Assembly (NCBI GenBank): GCA_937928295.1
Contig: CALEYY010000355.1
Location: 1 to 9,717, forward strand
Reading direction: 5' to 3'
Origin: an uncultured Moraxellaceae bacterium
GTDB lineage: Bacteria; Pseudomonadota; Gammaproteobacteria; Pseudomonadales; Moraxellaceae
Length of the DNA: 9,717 bases
How positions within the stretch are numbered: position 1 is the first letter of the stretch; every line of letters begins with the position of its first letter. The notes beneath the pieces were generated by a model. It did not search any database. It saw nothing but the letters and a program-made list of their open reading frames with translations, and was not told where the DNA came from. Positions 5,856-9,717 of this stretch are shown here, piece by piece. The translations under genes and the position numbers were made by a program.

Positions 5856-7082
5856 ATGAGTCTGCATCCTGTTGTGGTTTCTGGTGGTGATCACTTGCAA
5901 CGCTTGGCACGCAATACCGATTGGCGGGCTGTGGTCTGGGGCGTGCAGGGGCTGGGTCATCTCGCCCTGCACAGCGCCGCCGAGCTCACCGATCTGGTCA
6001 CTGAAATGGACGGCACCATCCGCCAGGCTCCGCTGCCGCTGGGCCAGGTCGATGAGCCGCCTCGGCAGCGCGCGCCCTGGCCGTACCGGCTGGTGGCGCA
6101 TGTCTTTCGCACGGCGGCCGGCCTCTTGCAGCGCGTGCCGCTGCATGCCGACATCCGTCAGTCGCATGCCTTGGCACTGCCGCTGCTGAGCGCCGCCAAC
6201 GGCGTGCTCGGCGACAAGCTGGAGCGCTGGCAGAGTCCGCTGGCGTTGGGTATGACACTGCGTGCCGAAGACAGCGAAGTGCTGGCCTGGTCGCAGCTGG
6301 CGACCACGCCGAAAGCGCGGGTGGCCGTGTTCGTGCACGGCCTGTGCTGGAGCGAGCGTGAGTGGCAGACGCCGGCGCAGAAGCAGTTTCAGTCGCTCTT
6401 GCAAAACAAGGGTTGGACTTCGGGCTGGCTGCGCTACAACAGCGGCCGCAGCATCTGGCGCAATGGCGCCGATCTGTCGGACTGGCTGGAAGAAGCGCTG
6501 GCTGCGCATCCAGTGAAAGAGCTGGTTCTGGTCGGTCATAGTCAGGGCGGCCTGCTCATTCGCAGCGCCTTTGCGCATGCCGAAGCGGCTGGCTATGCCT
6601 GGCCGCAAAGCGTGTCGCGCGCGGCTTATCTGGCCACGCCGCATCAGGGCGCGCCGCTGGAACGAGCCGGTCGCTGGGCCAATGCCTTGCTCTCGCATTC
6701 ACCTTATACGCAGCCGCTGATGCGCCTCGGCAACATCCGCAGCGCCGCGATCAAAGACCTGCGTTATGGCGTGATTACCGAAGCCGAAGCGCAGGGTCTG
6801 CGTGACGACCTCAGCGAAGATCCACGGCAGCAGGCGGTGACGCTGCCGGATCATGTGCGTCATCTGTTCTTGGCGGGCAGCCTGAACCCGGAAGCCGCCG
6901 AGAACTGGCTGGGCGATGGCCTGGTGCCAGTTCACAGCGGTCTGGGCTTGCATCGTCGCGAGGCCTTGCAGCTGAATGCCACGGACCTAAGTCGCGTCGA
7001 GCTGGATCGCATGGATCACATGAACATGCTCGGCGATGTGCGGGTCTGGGATGCCGTGGCCGATTGGTGGTGGCGTCGCTAA
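5856..7082 (+). CDS. Alpha/beta hydrolase, lipase-like
   Basis: An alpha/beta hydrolase fold protein of 408 residues from this start. Counting from the upstream ATG at 5850 (410 residues), the oxyanion region is VFVHGLCWSEREW (160-172), the nucleophile elbow GHS231QGG, the acid probably D356 in GDGLVP, and the histidine H390 in DRMDHMNML, a complete triad. The first 150 residues form an extra helical region of unknown role, and there is no signal peptide. I prefer ATG 5856 because AGGAG (5845-5849) directly abuts the ATG at 5850 but lies 6 nt before 5856. The C-terminal layout resembles triacylglycerol lipase or PGAP1-like esterases, so a lipid ester substrate is plausible. It follows desB by 23 nt with no visible terminator and probably belongs to the desCB transcript. 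That would link ester hydrolysis or acyl release to desaturation (inference). Its stop codon overlaps that of the convergent aqpS. Confidence 0.85.
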   Translation: MSLHPVVVSGGDHLQRLARNTDWRAVVWGVQGLGHLALHSAAELTDLVTEMDGTIRQAPLPLGQVDEPPRQRAPWPYRLVAHVFRTAAGLLQRVPLHADIRQSHALALPLLSAANGVLGDKLERWQSPLALGMTLRAEDSEVLAWSQLATTPKARVAVFVHGLCWSEREWQTPAQKQFQSLLQNKGWTSGWLRYNSGRSIWRNGADLSDWLEEALAAHPVKELVLVGHSQGGLLIRSAFAHAEAAGYAWPQSVSRAAYLATPHQGAPLERAGRWANALLSHSPYTQPLMRLGNIRSAAIKDLRYGVITEAEAQGLRDDLSEDPRQQAVTLPDHVRHLFLAGSLNPEAAENWLGDGLVPVHSGLGLHRREALQLNATDLSRVELDRMDHMNMLGDVRVWDAVADWWWRR

Positions 7083-7795
7083 GACGGCGTCACCGTTTCA
7101 TGCTTTAGCAACGGCGCTGTGAGCCAGCCGATCAAACTCACGGCCGCCAGCGCGCCCAGCACTTGCGCTACGATGAAGCCACTCACATCCGCCGGACGAA
7201 TGCCGGCAAAGGTGTCGCTGGCGGCGCGCGCCAAGGTCACTGCCGGATTGGCAAATGAGGTCGATGCGGTGAACCAGTACGCGGCCGTGATAAAGGCTGC
7301 GACGGCAAATGGCGTTACCGTGGGTCGGCTCCGGTTGCAGCTGACAATGACCGCAATCAAGCCAAAACTGGCGACAAACTCGCTGAGCTGCTGCGCCATA
7401 CCGGCGCGTACATGCGTGGATGCGCTGAACCAGGGTTGCGATAGCAAGTCCTGAGCCTGCTGTGCGCCGCTGAACATGCCATGCGCCAGGGCCACTCCGA
7501 CAAATCCCCCGATAACTTGCGCCACGCTGTAGCTCAGGCCATCGCGCCAGTTCAGCTTGCCCTGCAGGACTTCACTGAGGCTGACGATAGGGTTGAAGTG
7601 CGCGCCCGAAATCGGCCCCAGCGTCAGAATCAAGGCGATCAGGCCGGCCCCGGTGGCGATGGTGTTGGCGAGCAGCGCCAGTGCTGCCAGATCGCCGCTG
7701 AGGCGTTCGGCCATGATGCCGGAGCCGACCACGATCGCCAGCAGCAGCGCGGTGCCCAGCGCCTCGGCGGTGAGTCGTCGCGACAGGGAAAACAT
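7079..7795 (-). CDS. aqpS: MIP-family channel, AqpS-type arsenite facilitator
   Basis: A 238-residue aquaporin-family channel with about six membrane helices and two half-helix pore motifs, N68-P-I (in HFNPIVS) and N183-P-A (in FANPAVT). The first motif has Ile instead of Ala. After the second, the position that carries the selectivity-filter Arg in water channels and GlpF (NPAR) is Val186, which should give a wider, uncharged constriction. The same NPAV-x-x-AR pattern is typical, as I recall, of ars-operon aquaglyceroporins such as Sinorhizobium meliloti AqpS. With ArsC one gene upstream, the likely role is to let As(OH)3 made by arsenate reduction diffuse out across the inner membrane. The ATG lies 2 nt after the arsC stop, so translation is probably coupled. 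No ArsB or Acr3 pump gene is in the window. Its stop overlaps the convergent hydrolase stop. Confidence 0.9.
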   Translation of the reverse strand: MFSLSRRLTAEALGTALLLAIVVGSGIMAERLSGDLAALALLANTIATGAGLIALILTLGPISGAHFNPIVSLSEVLQGKLNWRDGLSYSVAQVIGGFVGVALAHGMFSGAQQAQDLLSQPWFSASTHVRAGMAQQLSEFVASFGLIAVIVSCNRSRPTVTPFAVAAFITAAYWFTASTSFANPAVTLARAASDTFAGIRPADVSGFIVAQVLGALAAVSLIGWLTAPLLKHETVTPS

Positions 7796-7797
7796 GC

Positions 7798-8277
7798 TCA
7801 GGCCCCGATGCCGGCGATGCGATCCATCTCGGCTTTCAGCGCCGCGCCATCGTGCTTCAGCGTGTCCAGCGGCAGCGCCAGAAAGGCTTCGATGCGGCTG
7901 CGCAAAATGCGGTAGGCGGTCATGAAGGCCGCATCGATTTCGGCGTCGGTGCCGGTGGCATGGGCCGGGTCTTCCACGCCCCAGTGCGAGCGCAGCACCG
8001 GGCCGAGGTAGGCCGGGCAGACCTCATTGGCGGCATTGCCGCAGACCGAAATGACGATGTCCGGCGTGACCGGCAGATCATCCCAGGACTTGCTGAAATA
8101 GCCGTCGGTGGAGATGCCTTCGCGCGCCAGCAGCGCCAGCGAGCGCGGATGCACATAGCCGGCCGGCTTGCTGCCGGCACTGAGTGCGCGCCAGCCGGCC
8201 GGGGCGAGATGATTGAAGGTGGCTTCGGCCAGAATCGAGCGGCAGGAGTTGCCGGTGCACAGCATCAACACATTCAT
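7798..8277 (-). CDS. arsC: Arsenate reductase, thioredoxin-coupled LMW-PTPase type
   Basis: A cytoplasmic enzyme of 159 residues that reduces arsenate to arsenite on a low-molecular-weight phosphatase fold. The P-loop is C7-T-G-N-S-C12-R13-S, with Cys7 the nucleophile and Arg13 the oxyanion ligand (CX5R). A resolving pair, Cys79 and Cys87 (VCGNAANEVCP), is present as needed for the thioredoxin-linked mechanism; the spacing is one residue longer than Cys82/Cys89 of the S. aureus pI258 enzyme. HWGVEDPAHATGT (about 107-119) is typical of proteobacterial members. I place the start at ATG 8277, not at an in-frame ATG 27 nt upstream. The later start gives the normal N-terminus MNVLMLCTGNS, has GGAG 7 nt upstream, and overlaps the arsR stop as ATGA. 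Its own stop lies 2 nt before aqpS. The arsenite produced would leave through AqpS. Confidence 0.94.
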   Translation of the reverse strand: MNVLMLCTGNSCRSILAEATFNHLAPAGWRALSAGSKPAGYVHPRSLALLAREGISTDGYFSKSWDDLPVTPDIVISVCGNAANEVCPAYLGPVLRSHWGVEDPAHATGTDAEIDAAFMTAYRILRSRIEAFLALPLDTLKHDGAALKAEMDRIAGIGA

Positions 8278-8639
8278 TTCACGGCTCCGTTGGAAGGGTT
8301 GCAAAGGCTTGCGTCACAGACCGGCGCTAGCGCCACCGCGCCGCAGAGCTCGGGGTGGCCGGCGCAGCAGTCATCGGTCAGGTAGGCAATCAGCTCGACC
8401 ATCACGCCGACCTTGGCGCGATAACGCAGAAAGCGGCCCTCGGCTTCGGCACCAATCAGGCCGGCCTGAGACAGTGCCTTGAGATGGAAGGAGGCATTGT
8501 TTGCCGCCAGGCCTTGCTCGCTAGCAATCTGGCCCGCAACCAGGCCGCCAGGGCCGGCCTTGACCAGTAGACGATAGATGGCCAATCTCACCGGCGAAGA
8601 CAGGGATTCAAAGACGAGTACGGCGGTTTCTGAGTTCAT
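8274..8639 (-). CDS. arsR: ArsR/SmtB family arsenic-responsive repressor
   Basis: A 121-residue winged-helix repressor, first gene of the arsR-arsC-aqpS operon. The HTH core runs over about residues 10-75: LSSPVRLAIYRLLV, then the recognition helix region NNASFHLKALSQAGLI, then the wing (AEGRFLRYRA). Metalloid sensing is probably by the C-terminal cysteines Cys91, Cys92 and Cys99 (DDCCAGHPELC). This resembles the Acidithiobacillus ferrooxidans ArsR arrangement (CC plus one downstream Cys) rather than the ELCVCDL motif of the E. coli R773 protein. Cys108 and Cys113 add a second possible pair. The ATG at 8639 has almost no ribosome site, and the best -10 lies only 8 nt upstream, so the mRNA may be leaderless. 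The stop overlaps the arsC start. As(III) binding should release it from the operator at 8642-8665. Confidence 0.92.
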   Translation of the reverse strand: MNSETAVLVFESLSSPVRLAIYRLLVKAGPGGLVAGQIASEQGLAANNASFHLKALSQAGLIGAEAEGRFLRYRAKVGVMVELIAYLTDDCCAGHPELCGAVALAPVCDASLCNPSNGAVK

Positions 8640-8641
8640 GC

Positions 8642-8665
8642 TTCAACATTACAAGAACTATTGAA
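8642..8665. promoter_or_regulatory. Putative ArsR operator between arsR and tag
   Basis: TTCAA (8642-8646) and TTGAA (8661-8665) form an inverted repeat 14 bp apart inside the 41-bp divergent gap, an AT-rich layout common for ArsR boxes. On the minus strand TGTAAT (8648-8653), five of six matches to the -10 consensus, lies within it, so a bound ArsR would cover the arsR promoter. I find no good -35 partner. The repeat also ends only 3 nt before the AAGGAAG ribosome site of tag. Confidence 0.45.
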
Positions 8666-8680
8666 ATAAAGGAAGCGGCC

Positions 8681-9310
8681 ATGAGCTGGGAACTCACGCA
8701 ATGTGATGATGGTGTGCTGCGTTGTGGCTGGTGCACGGCCACGCCGGGGTATCAGCAGTATCACGACCAGGAGTGGGGGCGACCCACGGCTGATGATCGC
8801 CGCCTGTTCGAGAAGCTGTGCCTGGAGAGCTTTCAGGCCGGCCTGAGCTGGCGCACGATCCTGGAGAAACGCAGCAATCTGCGTGCGGCCTTCCATCAGT
8901 TTGACTGGATCGCCATGGCCGCGATGGGCCCGCAGGATGTGGAGCGCCTGCTGCAGGATGCCGGCATCATTCGTCATCGTGGCAAGATCGAGGCCGTGCT
9001 TAACAACGCCGGCCGCATGCCTGAGCTGCTCGCCGAATTCGGCTCGCTGGCGGCTTTTGTGTGGTCGTTTGAGGCGCTGATTCCGGCCCAACCGGAGCTC
9101 GTCACGCTCGCGCACGTCTGCGCCAACACCACTAGCCCGGCCTCCGATGCTATGGCCAAGGCGTTGAAAAAGCGCGGCTGGAAATTCCTCGGTAGCACCA
9201 CCATCCATGCCTTCATGCAGTCGATGGGCTTGGTTAATGACCACCTCAGCGGCTGTGCCTCGCGTGACCCGGCCTTGCTGCTGCGCGATGCATTCATCGT
9301 TCCGTCATGA
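8681..9310 (+). CDS. tag: DNA-3-methyladenine glycosylase I
   Basis: A base-excision repair enzyme that removes 3-methyladenine from alkylated DNA. It has 209 residues against 187 in E. coli, with about 11 extra at the N-terminus. The zinc site of the family is intact: Cys15 (RCGW), His28 (YHDQEWG), and His188 and Cys192 (VNDHLSGC), corresponding to Cys4, His17, His175 and Cys179 of the E. coli enzyme. Catalytic-pocket residues are seen as E49 in CLESFQAGLSW and the following aromatic W57. The HhH-like region is around 85-104 (VERLLQDAGIIRHRGKIEA). The ATG at 8681 has AAGGAAG (8668-8674) 6 nt upstream, which supports this start over a later one. The gene is divergent from the arsenic operon with a 41-bp gap. 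A PhoX-like gene starts 55 nt downstream on the same strand. Confidence 0.95.
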   Translation: MSWELTQCDDGVLRCGWCTATPGYQQYHDQEWGRPTADDRRLFEKLCLESFQAGLSWRTILEKRSNLRAAFHQFDWIAMAAMGPQDVERLLQDAGIIRHRGKIEAVLNNAGRMPELLAEFGSLAAFVWSFEALIPAQPELVTLAHVCANTTSPASDAMAKALKKRGWKFLGSTTIHAFMQSMGLVNDHLSGCASRDPALLLRDAFIVPS

Positions 9311-9365
9311 GTGGCCATTAGTATGGCACGCGTAAAAAAATTGAATTGAGTTGGGAGAGTTTGCC

Positions 9366-9717
9366 GTGAATGCGTTGCCACCTGCTGTAGATCGTCGTGC
9401 TTTCTTGCGCCAGTTGTTCCTGCTGGCAGGTGCCGCCGGCATGGCTCCGCTGTTGTCTGCTTGCGGCAATGACTCCGGCGGCATGGCCGCAGCGGCTAGT
9501 CGCTTGCAGCAGCCGCGCCCGGCAGGTCGCTTTGCCAACCTCGGCCCGCTCGGCGAGCCCAATGCCTTTGGTGTGCGCCTGCCCGCCGGCTTCGACATGC
9601 GCGTGGTCGCCGAGGCCCTGCAGCCGGTGGGCAGCACCAGCTATCGCTGGCACATATTCCCCGATGGCGGCGGCGTGATGGCCAAGCCCGACGGCGGCTG
9701 GTTCTATATTTCCAACA
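9366..9717 (+). CDS. PhoX/DUF839-type phosphatase-like protein (partial, right edge)
   Basis: The N-terminal 117 codons of an exported protein, cut by the window end. The start is GTG 9366: GGGAG (9353-9357) lies 8 nt upstream, and this frame gives a sensible signal sequence. A twin-arginine motif, DRRAFLR (residues 9-15), is followed by a hydrophobic core and a lipobox L30-S-A-C33, suggesting a Tat-exported lipoprotein. The mature start matches the PhoX/DUF839 family as I recall it: a LGPLGEPNAFGVRLPAGF segment, then RVVAEA, then S-Y-R-WH with PDGGG, and DGGWFYISN at the cut edge. PhoX enzymes are Ca/Fe-dependent alkaline phosphatases made under phosphate limitation, but many family members are untested. 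The catalytic residues lie outside the window. I see no clear Pho box or promoter in the 55-nt gap after tag, so cotranscription with tag is possible. Confidence 0.8.
   Translation, partial: MNALPPAVDRRAFLRQLFLLAGAAGMAPLLSACGNDSGGMAAAASRLQQPRPAGRFANLGPLGEPNAFGVRLPAGFDMRVVAEALQPVGSTSYRWHIFPDGGGVMAKPDGGWFYISN

Noticed and set aside
4690..5910. Long open frame (406 codons) on the minus strand opposite desB
   Set aside because: desB on the plus strand has all three histidine boxes and a ribosome site. The antisense translation is rich in Gln, Val and His and matches no family I know, as is common opposite high-GC genes.
5751..6698. Open frame of 315 codons on the minus strand opposite the alpha/beta hydrolase
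   Set aside because: It is antisense to a gene with an intact catalytic triad, has skewed Arg/Gln composition and no recognisable domain.
9311..9365. Search for a Pho box or promoter before the PhoX-like gene
   Set aside because: The gap has an A-run and TTGAATTGAG but no pair of CTGTCAT-like repeats and no convincing -35/-10 pair.
1..9717. Mobile elements, CRISPR arrays, tRNA genes or a defence system
   Set aside because: No transposase, integrase, direct terminal repeats, regularly spaced repeats or tRNA-like cloverleaf was seen. Every sizeable open stretch is explained by a known family.

Overview
This window looks like chromosomal DNA of a gammaproteobacterium, most likely a Pseudomonadales-type organism (Pseudomonas or Moraxellaceae side). 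The reasons are the high GC content (about 60% by eye), an enterobacterial-like MscL, and a desC-desB acyl-CoA desaturase pair whose promoter is flanked by DesT/FabR-like operator sites. Genus assignment is inference. There are twelve protein-coding genes, ten complete and two cut by the window ends. I see no tRNA, rRNA, CRISPR array, insertion sequence or phage gene.

Left part (1-1604): a class 1 fructose-1,6-bisphosphatase gene (fbp, minus strand, cut at the left edge) lies downstream of a DUF3455 lipoprotein gene on the same strand. A 10-bp perfect stem-loop and an extended -10 promoter overlap in the gap between them. The intergenic region 1390-1604 is divergent and serves the DUF3455 gene leftward and mscL rightward. 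The mscL leader carries a nested stem-loop followed by a T tract.

Middle part (1605-7082), all on the plus strand, is centred on membranes and lipids. It holds mscL (mechanosensitive channel), then a patatin-like phospholipase 6 nt downstream. A strong sigma-70 promoter bracketed by two operator-like repeats follows. It drives desC (ferredoxin-NAD(P) reductase-type electron donor), desB (three-His-box membrane desaturase) and, 23 nt after desB, an alpha/beta hydrolase of lipase type. Together DesC and DesB would pass electrons from NAD(P)H to the di-iron desaturase that introduces double bonds into saturated acyl chains. The flanking lipases may supply or turn over the acyl groups (inference).

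Right part (7079-8680), minus strand: a tight arsR-arsC-aqpS arsenic operon with overlapping or nearly touching genes. ArsC reduces arsenate. The MIP channel AqpS takes the place of an ArsB/Acr3 pump and would let arsenite leave the cell down its gradient. ArsR represses the operon. The operon converges on the hydrolase gene, and the two stop codons overlap. It is transcribed divergently from tag (3-methyladenine DNA glycosylase I) across only 41 bp. The window ends in the start of a PhoX/DUF839-type secreted phosphatase-like protein that has both a Tat signal and a lipobox.

I found no convincing wholly undescribed system. The most rewarding points are the paired desCB operators set four helical turns apart, the pump-less arsenic operon sharing its control region with a DNA-repair gene, and the mscL leader structure.
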